Source of the DNA: Paraspadella gotoi
Taxonomy: Eukaryota > Chaetognatha
Direction: 5' to 3'
Assembly: GCA_051294375.1 (NCBI GenBank)
Contig: CM119264.1
Coordinates: forward strand, 1,869,298 to 1,933,297
Length of the DNA: 64,000 nucleotides
Positions 22,801 through 34,164 of this stretch are shown here, piece after piece. Position numbers and translations under genes: made by a program. The notes beneath the pieces are model-generated. The model saw only the letters and a list, made by a program, of their open reading frames with translations, was not told where the DNA came from and did not search any database. Numbering within the stretch: the stretch's first letter is position 1; each line of letters starts with the position of its first letter.

Positions 22801-23689
22801 AAAAAATGGAAAAAATCACATTTGAAAATTAACCGAATTTAACCGTTAAAATAAATATATTAACGGTTAAGTTAAATTTATTTTTAACCGTTAATAATCG
22901 TTAACAGTTAACGGTTATCGGAACACTATGCGCGATGCAATCAGAATATTACAAATTTTAGAATAATAAATTTTTTTTGTTTTAAATTCCCTGTTTACTG
23001 CGAATTCAGACCATGTTGCGGCAGTGTACTGCGTTGCCTTCCGTCTATTTGGACTAAAGATTTTAGGTGTCTGCTTTTTCGTGCGGAAAAAAATTGAAAT
23101 CATGGAGAAAAAAATGGAGAAGACGAAATCAAAATCGATATTGGATTTGAAAAAAAAGTTTGGATTGATCATTACAAATGAAGCATACATTTTTAATTGT
23201 TTTTTACTTTAGTTGAAACAGAGAAAGAAAAGCATAGGCAATTAATGTCGGAGAGGTTTAGAGGATTAGCCCCGCAAGACCAATGGCTTGTTTCACGATT
23301 TTACGATTCCATCAAAAATTTACTTTCCTACCCACACACAAAATTTCATTTCAATTTATCTATCCAATTTTTAATAAACATAATAATGTAATGTAAATAT
23401 TATATAATAAAAATACTTCATGTAAATATGACTTTTGTTTTTTCCATTTTAACTCATTTCCACTCGCACGATTCCATCGAAACTTTATATCCAGCTCAAT
23501 CATACACTTTCCTACCCACACACCCAGCAAGCCGCAGCAAGGGGGCTTCTTTGTAAAAAAGTGCCCTCCTTGCATAGGATGTACTTTGGTCCCTTTGAAA
23601 TTCTGGTTTAGGATTCTCCGTCGAAAAACCAGACGTCGGGAAACAAAAGGGAAAGGTCAAGTTTTGTCTTCATGAAACCAGACCTATGG

Positions 23690-23758
23690 AGATACTTGTC
23701 CTATGGAGATACTTGTCCTATGGAGATACTTGTCCTATGGAGATACTTGTCCTTAAAG
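23690..23758 (+). repeat. Tandem repeat, 17-bp unit, four copies
   Basis: CCTATGGAGATACTTGT is repeated four times in a row, essentially without change. Confidence 0.95.
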
Positions 23759-24227
23759 TTGAAGCTTTGTCCTAAAAATATCACATGACTTGAGGACACG
23801 CTTTCTTTCCATCTTCTTTGTCGACATAAACAAAAATGGTTTGGAGAGAAATTCAGGTTAACCTTAACCTGGTGACCTTAATCTCCCTATTGTCTTCTGA
23901 TGTCTGGTTTCATATAGACTGACTTCGACCTAGATACATGGTTTCTATTGTCAGGTTTCAAAAAGAAATTTCTCGATTACCCTTTTTCTGTCCGATTTAA
24001 AAGGAACATCATTACATACATTTTAGATATACTATTGTATACTATTACAGTTTTACTGTAATCTTTACCACCACAAATACGAAAATATAGTATCACAATG
24101 TTTTCACTTCAAAAAAATATTTTTACGGGATTTTCTATTTTTGGTTGTTTTTTTTTTTCTTCTAAAATAATCTTATGTTCCGCTCGGCCTTCGAGTTTTT
24201 GGATGATGGAAAAATAAAAGAAGCAAT

Positions 24228-24231
<4 letters not shown>

Positions 24232-24268
<37 letters not shown>
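24232..24268. repeat. CT microsatellite
   Basis: A pure (CT)n run of about 18 units. Confidence 0.95.
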
Positions 24269-24269
<1 letters not shown>

Positions 24270-25294
24270 AAAAAACGAAACTTCCTCACTCGTGTTAGTT
24301 TTTCCTCTTCCTCTTCCCGTTCACCTTCAACAGTCAATAATAGTATTTACTTCAACTTACTACTACTACTTATTACTTAATAAAACTTTCTAAAACTTGA
24401 TAAAACAATATAGATATAATTAGAACCCACGTCGGAGAAAATCATCTACTGTAGAGTATAATTTTGGTTAATTTTTCAAAGAAAAATTTTTATTTTACAT
24501 ATTTTGGTTAATTTTGCATGTTGTCATAATTTTTTTATTATTTAATTTTATTAATTAGCTTTCCTAGAAATCCGGGCAGAGTAAAAAGACATAAAAAACG
24601 AACATATATTTTAATATTAAATTCATGAATATTTCTTTTATGCCACCATAGAGGAATCGTGTCCAGAAACCGCGATCGAATAAAGACAATCAACTATCGT
24701 TCGATTCTCTTGGAAGTAGAATGGAACTCTCTCATTGGTCGAGCTATTGATGGAACCGGCCAATAACCGAATGAGTTTCCACCCGTGTCTCTGATCCGTT
24801 TAAAATGTATAAATTGCCTTTTTTCTTTGATTCACTCTGTCAGAAAATTTATACCGTTATCTCATGTCAATTTTCTAATAAACAAAAAAATCACAATTTT
24901 GGTTTCATTCCGAAATCCATTTCTACTTAAATGAAGCAAAGAAATCTTTTTTTTTAAATATCAAGCTCAAAACAAATCTCAACGAACAGTCAACCATGTC
25001 AGTCAAAATCCATCTCAACAAAAAATCTCATTCCCGTTCGCTTGAAAAAGGGTGATCAACTGGGCCCTGTCATTTTAGTTATCCCGGTCGCTCTCAAAAG
25101 CCCGATCCTCCTTTTTTTCCTCACACAGCTGCCCCTATCAATGACTCCGACCGCGTGATTCTAAATTCTTTAGATTCTCAACCGTAAATTCTCTCGGCGA
25201 AACATCAATTGCCCGATCTTTCACACGGGAGAGAGAGAGAGAGAGAGAGAGAAAGGGAGAAAGGGAGAGAGACGCTCGGTCAGAGGGTAAGGCC

Positions 25295-25337
25295 ATGATC
25301 CCCCCTCTGGCTTCAACCAGGACCTTCGTCGTCTTCA

Positions 25338-25369
<32 letters not shown>

Positions 25370-28300
25370 GCCGAGGCTTCTCTCGTCCTCAAAAAAGTTA
25401 TTTTACTCCAAAACAGTCAGACGTGGATTCGACTCGACTGCGGAACGAATCTCGACTTTTCCGCAAAAAAAATATCCGACGAACTCGACAAAGCTATCGG
25501 CGTCGTCGGCGTCTTTTCTCCCGGCGTGGTTTCCAACCGGCGCTGGTTTTTTCATCCTCGGCGTCGGTGGATCGAGGATGACGACTGCGAAGGCGTCGAA
25601 TCGCCAGTGGATTGGCCGCAGTGGTGTAGATTGGGACCAGAATACGTGAGTACAAATATTTTTTGATATTTTTTGACGGTTTTTTTCTTTTTTTTTTATT
25701 AAAATTTTAACTTAACTTTAATTTAATCGGGTTTTATTTATTCTTGTCAGACTGAACAAAAAAATTCTTTTGACCGTCATTTTTTTATTTGCTTTTATCT
25801 TTACATGCGTTTTCACTTGTTGGCTTTATTTTCAGAGTGCCCTTTTTTTAAATGTTTAATCTAATTTTTAACTTGTATCCCTAACTTTAATTCTGATTAT
25901 TAATGAGAATCCTTAATATTTTAACCTTTAACCCTTATGCCTAATTAAAAATCTGATTAAATCTTTAACGTAATCTATAACCTATTCTTTATTTTTAACC
26001 CTTAACTTAGTTATTAAATCGATAAAAAAATCATTCTGAATTGTATTCGAAATGGGAAGCTTTTAGAAAATATTGCTGCCCAGTATTTATAATTACAACC
26101 TTTTTAGTCCTTATCATAATATTATTTTATGTTAATTTTTTTTCGACTGTTTTAATTCTAAAACGTAACGACGATTACAATAAACACATAAATACCGATT
26201 TATTTTTCTTCGAATTTTTGATTCTGCCTAGAATAACATAGCCAAACAATAACTATTTTCACCCGTATCCTCATTTTCAATCTATAAATAAATAAATAAA
26301 TTAATAAATTAATGAATAAATTAATAAATAAATAAATAATAATAAATAAATAAATAAATTAATAAATAAATAAATAAATAATAATAAATAAATTAATAAA
26401 ATAAATTAATAAATATAATATAATAAATTAATAAATTAATAAATAAATAAATATAATAAATAAATATTTAATTAATTAATTAATAATTTAATTCTCAATT
26501 AAAATTATTAATTAATTAATAATTAATATTCTCAACTAAAATTAATCAATTAATAATAATTAAATTCTCAACTAAAATTAATCAATTAATTAATAATTTA
26601 AATTCAAACTAAAATTAATCAATTAATTAATAATTAAATTCAAACTAAAATTAATCAATTAATTAATAATTAAATTCTCAAACTAAAATTAATCAATTAA
26701 TTAATAATTAAATTCTCAACTAAAATTAATAATTCAAATTTAACTAATTAATAATTAATAAATTTCTCAACTTAAAATTAATCAATTAATTAATAATTTA
26801 AATTCTCAAACTAAAATTAATCAATTAATTAATAATTAAATTCTCAAACTAAAATTAATCAATTAAATTAATAATTAAATTCTCAACTAAAATTAATCAA
26901 TTAATTAATAATTAAATTCTCAACTAAAAATTAATTCAATTAATAATAATTAAATTGTCAACTAAAATTAATCAATTAATTAATAATTAAATTGTCAACT
27001 AATATTAATCAATTAATTAATAATTAAATGATCAACTAATATTTAATCAATTAATTAATAATTAAATTGTCAACTAATATTAATCAATTAATTAATAATT
27101 AAATTGTCAACTAAAATTAATTAATTAAATAAATAAATTGTCAGAACTAAAATTAATTAATTAATAAATAAATTGTCAACTATAAATTAAAATTAATAAT
27201 TAAATTCTCAACTAAAATTAATTAATTTAATAATTAAAATCTCAACTTAAAATTTAATTAATTAATTAATTTTAGTTGAGAATTTATTATAATATTTATT
27301 ATACCGCACTAACGTTACAAAAACTCTTACTGAGCCTTCAAATCATTACTTTTTCCCACTGATTTTTAACTTCCTCCCTCTCCTTTTCCCCCCTCCTTCC
27401 CTCTCCTATTTCTCCCTCTCCTTCCTCCTTCCCTCTTCCCTCTCCTTTTTTCTCCCTCTCCTTCCCTCTCCTTCCTCTCTCCCTCTCCTTTTTCCTCCCT
27501 CTCTCCTCCCCCTCCCTCTCTCTCATCTCCCTCCTCCTCCTCTCCCCCTCCCTCTTTCCTCCCTGACCTCTCCCTCCTCCGTCTTTCCTGCCCCTATCCT
27601 CCTCTCTGCCTCCTCTCTCCTTCCTCGCCTCCCGTCCCTCCTTCTCGCCTCTCCTCGCCTCCGCCTCTCCTCCCCTAGCCTCCTCCGCCTCTCTTCTCCT
27701 CCTCGTTAGTCCTATACTCCCCCCATCCTTCTCCGGCCTCTCCCTCCCCCCTGTTCTCCTTCCTCACCCCCGTCCGCCCCCTCCCCCTCGCTTTCCTCCC
27801 GCCCTCTGCTCCTCCTCCTCGACTCTTTCCTCCGCCCTCTGTCTCTTCTCCTCGCGCGCGCCTCTTCTCTCTCGTTCTCGCCCCCTTCTTTTCTCGCCCT
27901 TCTGTCCCCTCCCTGCCTTCTCTCCCCGCTCCCCTCCTTCTCCCTCTTCCCTCCTCTCTCTGCCCTTGCTCGCCCTCTACCCCCCCCTTCTTTCCTCCCC
28001 CCGTCTCCCTTCTCCCCGTCCCCTCTTCCCTCTTGTCCCTCCCCGCCCTCTCTCCTCCTCCCCACCTCTTTCCCTTCCCGCCCTCTCCCATCCCCATCCC
28101 ATCTCCTCTCCGCCCTACTCCCCCTTCCCCTATCCTCTTTCCTCCGCCCTCTTTCCTCCTCCCTCCCTCCTATCCTCCCGCTCCCTGGTTTCCCTCGCTC
28201 TCCTTCTTCCGTGTGCTCTTCCCCCTATCCTCCGCCCTCTTCCTCCCGCTCCTCTCTCTCCCTCTCTCTCCTCCCCTATCTTTCCTCCCGCCCTCTCTCT

Positions 28301-30323
28301 CCTCCTCTTTCACTTCCCGGCCCTCCTCCCCTCCCTCCCTCCTTCTTTCCTAATCCCGCCCCTTTCCTCCCCTCCCTCCCTCCTTCTCTCCCGCCCTCTC
28401 TCCTCTCCTTCCCCTCCTCTTTCCTCCCGCTCCTCTTCCCCTCTCCTCTTCCTTTCCCCCTCTCCCTCTCCTTATATTTACTCTCGTTCTCGCCCCGATT
28501 TCTTCCTTCCTTCTTCTTCGAGGGCGCCTCTTCCGCCCACGAAGGAAACTACACCCTTGCGTGCTGCAACCGCTCGCCACCGCTCGCAGGCCCACAGCAC
28601 CCGACATCTCCTTCGTCTACCAGGCCTCCGTCTGCGCCGCATCGTCTCAAGCGCAGCCTTTGACCGCAGCAGCCGCCGCCGACGCCGGCTGCGTCGACTA
28701 CGGCGCCCCCAAGACCTTCGTCCATCGCCTCAAGATCCTTCGAGTCTCCCGTCGAACGCAATCGATCGTCGACGCGACTCGATTGACGGGGAGTTGGAGG
28801 GTGTGCTCGGAGATTGGAGGATGCGAGGTGGTGAAGGAAGAGAGGGCGACGATGGAGGACGACGACGACGACGACGACGATAATTGTTTCTTCGTCGTCT
28901 CTTTCAACCTTACCCTTCAATCGGTGACCCCGTCTCATAAATTCGTCCGTTTCGCCCTTACCCACAACAACAACGACGACGACGATCTCTTCTTCAATTC
29001 CACCATCGAACTTACCTCATACTCACTCACCAGTCGTCGTTGTTTTCGTCTTCCTCCTCATTTCTTCCTCCTCGTCCTCGGCGTGCCTCTCCTCCTCCTC
29101 TTCCTCCTCCTCCTCCTCTTTCTCCTCCTCCTCCTCCTTCGCCCCTTTTGGCTCCGTCCTTGGCGCCGTCTCCTGGTCCGCCTCGGCGCCGCCAATCTCC
29201 CTTCGCGCCGTCCCTCCGTCTTCCTCTGCGCCGCGGCTGCCGACGACGACGTCGCCGCGTCTCTGCTGCGGCTGCTGTCGTCCTGGGGATTCGCCCTGAC
29301 GCCGCGTTTGGCGAGAACGACTGACGGTAGAGACGTCGTGGACAGAACGCCGGTGGAATGGATCGGGAGAGTGAGGAGCGAGGCGCAGCTGGGGGTAAGT
29401 TACTTGTATGGTGGACTAAAATGCACTGACCGTTAATCGGCGGTCATTGGCGCAGGAGGCAAGTCATTCGCCTCCCAACCCAAAAGTTCGGGGTTCTTGC
29501 CCAGTCATTGGTATCATTGATGTCTCATTCTACATATTACGTCTTTTTATATATATATATATTTTTTTACGTTTTCTGGCCGTTCACGTAACTTTTCCTT
29601 GTGTCTTGTGGGATTCGGGGTCAAAAGGTTCAAATGTTTTAAAAGAACATAACCAAATCCGTACGATTTTAAATTTGGCTTTTACGTCCAACGTATGTCT
29701 TTAATGAAATACCCTATAAGCCGCTTAACCGCGAGCTCAGGTCCGTTGTTGTGTCAATTATCATTTTATCTCTCTATCTCTCTCTCAAAAAAAAACCCGT
29801 TGACTCTAACACCCACTCTGTCTTACAAAGTCTCTTATCTCAACTTTTCCAAATACTTTTTCCCCCCTTTTTTTTGTTCTTTACGATATTTTGACTTAAG
29901 CTTCGCTCGACCCTAAATAGTAAATAAACATCCGGTCGACAGTTTTGGTGAAAGAATGACAAATCTCTTTCTCTGTCTTTTTCTCTCTCTATCTCTCTCT
30001 CTCTCTCTTTCTGGCGTTCCCTCTCTCTCTCTCTATAACCCTCATTTTTTCACGCCAACCCGTCGTCAATCAGGTCATATATCTCCACCTTCCCTACGCC
30101 CCCTCCTCTTCCTCTTCCTCTTCCCCCTCCCCCTTCCTCAGCCCCTCACCTCCTCCTCCGCCCTTCTCGTCCTCTTGACTCCAGATTTTCTCGACGAATT
30201 CCTCAGCGACAACAACGACGACGACGACGACAACAACAACGAGGACAGCGTCGCTTTTCAGTTTCAATCTTTTCTTCACGAAAATTGGGAAGAGAGAAAA
30301 AACAATATCTTCTTCGTGCGAAA

Positions 30324-30359
<36 letters not shown>

Positions 30360-30916
30360 AAATACAAATTAACAAATATTAATGAACAAAATCAATCTAT
30401 CGATCAATCGGGATTGAAATGTAATATTTATTAATTTATCAACGTTAACATTTAAATCTAATCAATGTGTCAACACTTGGTTCTATCTCCTATCCCCTAT
30501 CATTTCATTTATCATTTCTTCTATCACTTCTATCACTGCAGATATCCGAGGCGTCGTTGCGCTCTCGTCTCGACGCCGTCCCGCCCCACGACGCCGGTTC
30601 CTCTCCCATCGCCGCCCTCAGCGCCGCCATCGACCTCTCTCGCGGCGCCAGGACCATCGTCTGGAGGACGCCGGCGTCGCAATCCGGCTCCGTCGTCTGG
30701 AATCCATCCGGGGCGGCGTCGCCGGCGGCGTCGCCCGACCCGGCGCTCTCCCTCGGCGCTCCTGATTCCAACTCGCCTCTTTCGTCTCTCTTAACTTACC
30801 TCTACGACCACTTGGGTTGGGTAAGTCGGTTTCATCGAGCGAGAGAAATCGCGAGGTTGAGGAATTGGTTGCCTTACTTTCCTTCAAGATGGCGACTCGA
30901 AGAAAACGGGTCGTAG
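25295..30916 (+). CDS. IL-17-receptor-like single-pass protein with SEFIR-like domain
   Basis: Proposed exons: 25295-25645; a large exon ending at 29394 whose start near 28.5 kb is unresolved; 30142-30324; and 30542-30916 (stop). The last three junctions agree in phase 0. The first exon starts with ATG and a strongly hydrophobic signal peptide. The large exon encodes an extracellular part with Cys pairs and N-glycosylation sites (FNLT, FNST), a leucine-rich membrane span (about 29050-29150), then a cytoplasmic region. PSVFLCAAAADDDVAASLLR, TPVEWIGRVRSEAQLG and ALLVLLTPDFLDEF correspond in order to the first strand and helix, the W-containing helix and the following strand of SEFIR domains. 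The family signals through SEFIR adaptors of the CIKS/ACT1 type. A GTAAGT at 30821 could extend the gene further. Phase between the first and large exons does not fit directly, so an exon is probably missing. The large exon was identified by eye only. Confidence 0.5.
26280..27300. repeat. AT-rich minisatellite array
   Basis: It begins with (TAAA)n-type repeats, then about 20 imperfect units of 35-38 bp built from TCAACTAAAATTAATCAATT and TAATTAAT words. It lies in the first intron of the receptor-like gene. Unit lengths vary by small indels. Confidence 0.85.
27350..28490. repeat. Polypyrimidine (C/T) tract of about 1.1 kb
   Basis: The plus strand is almost entirely C and T over this span (CTCCCTCTCC-like words with no fixed period), just before the large exon. 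Long frames over it (Pro/Ser/Leu on plus, Arg/Glu/Gly on minus) come from composition alone. Confidence 0.9.
29405..29745 (+). mobile_element. tRNA-derived SINE in a receptor-gene intron
   Basis: It shares with 22155-22325 the TGGCGCAGGAGG A-box-like word, GGCAAGTCATTCGCCTCCCA and GGGTTCTTGCCC. The 3' part (GCCGCTTAACC near 29721) also matches the other copy. The centre is more diverged or carries an insertion. Confidence 0.6.
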
Positions 30917-31580
30917 TTGTTGTAGATAATTGTTGTTGTTGTTATTATTTTTAATCTAGTTGTTGTTTTTGAATCTTTGTTGGTCGAAATTTCACTTTTT
31001 GTATTAAGTGAATCAATGAATCATATATATTTTTCTATTTTTAACTCACAAGCGTAAAACGTTTTGACGAGAAAGTGAGAGCGAGAAATAGTGAGGGGTG
31101 GAGAGAGAGAGTCATATGTATGTGGCGTCTTGAGTGGCGGTGTCGGGCGGGCGCTGTCGGGGCGTTGGTCAGCCAATGGGCGAAAACGCGCGCGAGTAGT
31201 AAACGATTAATTCACTTAATCTGGAGAGCAAAACGAATTTATCAAAGAATTTAGGACAGAGGAAAAAAAGTGGAAAACTTGTGAAAGAGACTTGAAGAGT
31301 TAATGTTTTTTTTGTTTTGTTTTTGTTTTTGTTTTTTTTACTGAACAGGGTCAATCTTCTTTTTACCAGATTTAATGTTTTTCAAAACAACTTTTTTACT
31401 TTTAAGCTTTCGTTTTTCGCGTCACAATCAAACGTCGTTCTTTTCTTTGGAAGTTCTCGAGATGAAGGGTGTTCTGGGGGGGGGGAGAGGCAACAGGTCG
31501 CCGTAAAAGCTTGAGTTTGCTTTTATTTTTGGATTTTAAATTTGATTTTTTTTCTTTTCTCTGCACAATAAAAACCAAAG
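30917..31580. promoter_or_regulatory. GC-richer CpG-containing stretch downstream of the receptor gene
   Basis: Bases 31090-31200 are GC-rich, with CGCGCGCG, an inverted CCAAT box context (GCCAATGGG) and GGCGG words, unlike the flanks. It could be a promoter for either direction, but no first exon was recognised. The rest is AT-rich without a gene. Confidence 0.25.
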
Positions 31581-31582
31581 GA

Positions 31583-32330
31583 GAAGGGGTGAATAATAAG
31601 GCAAATTAGACAAAAGATTAATTATCGCAAGAAAATTATTTCGTTCTATTTCGTTTATTGTACAGATAATAAGACTCACCAGAGTTGATCAAGGCGCGGT
31701 TTATTGTTTGCCACGTTCATGGCGTCTTGGGCAATGACGTCTAAACTTAATGATTAAATTTTTTTTCAAATATTTTTTTATTAAAATATTTTGTTTTCTC
31801 GTTGATACTTGTGAGAAATTTCAAGCTTTTCCTTACATAAATTTTTATAGAAGGGATGATTCAATTTGTAATAACTAAATCAAGATGATGATATCAAATA
31901 AATTCTTGTAAAGATCTGGTTTGAATGGTTAACCCATCTGGATGAGTATATCTCGACAGAAAAGAACTCATTATTGGTAATAAATAATGTTAAATTTAAT
32001 TTAATTAATTAATTAATTAATTAGACTGAATTATTAAGAAGTCTTCTAAATCTTAATCTTACTCGGAAAGGCAAACCAATCTATGTACCTCACTTTTATT
32101 CATTTTTCATTTATTAATTTATTCATAATTTAACCCTGTTTTTACTTTTTAAAAATGGCAATAAATTATCATAATAAACTTTACACTATTATGTACTTGA
32201 TGATTTGTTTAAAATAAAAAGAGATTGCTCAACAAATTATATCGCGAAGATAGATTCAATTAATTTTTTTTTAAATCTGAAGCTAGTATTTTCCTTATGC
32301 TGCGATGAGCGCAACTAATCTTGTCATTCA
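31583..32330 (-). repeat. Repeated block with polymerase-like exon pieces, copy 1
   Basis: It starts with the same phrase (GGTGAATAATAAGGCAAATT) as 37690 and 40498. On the minus strand it contains a short coding-like stretch before a GTGAGTC donor (LDVIAQDTDN-type peptide) and remains of the DLYKNLFDII-type exon. It contains many small indels relative to the other copies. Confidence 0.7.
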
Positions 32331-32399
32331 AAATTCAATGCGATCAAAACTTTCAAGGGTGCTCTTTGTTTTCTGTCTGATATTGTGAGAGCAAATTTT

Positions 32400-34140
32400 C
32401 AAGCTTTTCGCACACATAGAATTTTGTATTGAAGGGATGATCCAAGTTGTAATGCACTAACAATCAAGATGCTCAAATAATATCAAATAACTCCTTATGA
32501 AGATCTTTTATAGAAGGGATGATCCAAGTTGTATCATCTAAAAAATCAAGAATGTTCAATAATATCAAAATAAATCAGCTTATGAAGATCTTGTTATAGA
32601 AGGGATGATGCCAAGTTGTAAATCACTAAAATCAAGATGATTCAATTCAATAATAAATAAAAATCCTTATGAAGAATCTTTCTATAGAAGGGATGCATTC
32701 AGCAGTTGTAATCACTAAAATCAAGATGTTCTAATAATATCACATAATCCTTCAATTGAAGATCCTTTTATAGTAAGGCGATGACCAAGTTGTAATTAAA
32801 ATCACAGATGTTCAATAATATCACAATTAAATCCTTATGAAGATCTTTTATTAGAAGGGATTGAATCCAAAGTTGTTATCAACTAAAATCAAGATTTTAC
32901 AATAGATATCAATAAATCTTATGAAGAATCTTTTATAGAAAGGGATGATCCAAGTTGTAATCACTAAAATCAACGAGATGTTTCAATAATATCAATAAAT
33001 CCTTATGACATGATGCTTTTTATAGAAGGATGATCCAAGTGTAATCACTTAAATCAAGGATGTTCAATAATATTAAATAAATTCCGCTTAATGAAGATCT
33101 TTTATAGAAGGGATGATCACAAGTTAGTTAATCACTAAAAATCAAGGATGTTCAATAATTATCAAAATAAAATCCTTAATGTAAGATTTATAAGAAGGAT
33201 GATCCAAGTTTGTAATTCATAAAATCAAGATGTTCATAATATCAAATAAAATCCTTTATTTGAAATCTTTTATGAGAAGGGTGATGATCCAAGTTGTAAC
33301 ACTGAAAATCAAAGGATGTTCAATAACTATTCAAATACATCCTTATGAAGATCTTTTATAGAAGGATGATCCAAGTTGTAATCACTAAAAATGCAAGATG
33401 TTCAATAATATTCAGAATAAATCCTTATTGAAGATCTTTTATAGAAGGGATGAATCCCAAGCTTGTAATCACTAAATACAAGATGTTGCAATAATATCAA
33501 ATAAATCCTTATGAAGATCTTTTATAGAAGGATGATCCAAGTTGTAACTCACTAAAATCAGATGTTCAATAATAAAATAAATCCTTATGAAGATCTTTTA
33601 TAGAAGGGATGATCCAAAAGTTGTATCACTAAAATCAAGATGCTTCAATAATTTCACAATAAATCCTTAGAAGATCTTTTATTAGAAGGGATGATCCAAG
33701 TTGTAAAATCACTAACAATCAAGGAGATGTTCCAATAATATCAAAATAAATCCTTATGAAGATCTGTTATATAGAAGGGATGATCCAAGTTGTAATCACT
33801 AAATCAAGATGTTCACAATAATATCAAATAAATCCTTATGATCATTTATAGTATAGTGTGATGATCCAAGTTTGGAATCACTAAAATCAAGATGTCAATA
33901 CATAATCAAATAAATCCTTATGAAGATCTTTTATAGAAGGGATGACCAGTTGTAATACACTAAAATCAAGATGTTTCAACTAATATCAAACAAATCCTTA
34001 TGAGATCTTTTAAGAAGGGATGAATCCAAAGTTGTAATCAATTAAATCAAAGTGTTCAATAATATCAAATTAAATGTCCTTATTGAGATACATTATTTAT
34101 AGAAGGGATGATCCAAGTTGTAATCACTAAAATCAAAATG
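32400..34140 (-). repeat. 79-bp tandem array, long noisy copy
   Basis: About 22 units containing AGAAGGGATGATCCAAGTTG and AATCAAGATGTTCAATAATA. Units vary by scattered one-base insertions and deletions, unlike the clean 79-bp units at 42900-43215. On the minus strand one unit spells DLFDIIEHLDFSDYNLDHPF, but 79 is not a multiple of three, so the array as a whole is not an open frame. Confidence 0.9.
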
Positions 34141-34164
34141 TTCAAATGATCATCATAATAAAAA

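Larger units (their letters stand above)
22801..25294. other. Mostly non-coding region before the SEFIR-type receptor gene
   Basis: AT-rich DNA with short repeats. AACCGTTAA words recur at 22830-22920. At 24640-24840 a GC-richer stretch has CCAAT-like words and a TATAAATTG word and could be a promoter. AATAAAC near 24880 could be a polyadenylation signal. No exon could be supported. Confidence 0.35.

Noticed and set aside
27338-28883. Long frames in the polypyrimidine tract (305, 150, 140 codons)
   Set aside because: The tract lacks stop codons because of its composition. Residue content is only Pro/Ser/Leu/Phe or Arg/Glu/Gly/Lys.
28549-28965. Minus-strand 138-codon frame opposite the receptor-like exon
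   Set aside because: Its Val run is the complement of the Asp run in the plus-strand exon, and it lacks splice structure.
32400-34140. CRISPR-like array
   Set aside because: Units are contiguous 79-bp tandem repeats without unique spacers, in a eukaryotic genome.
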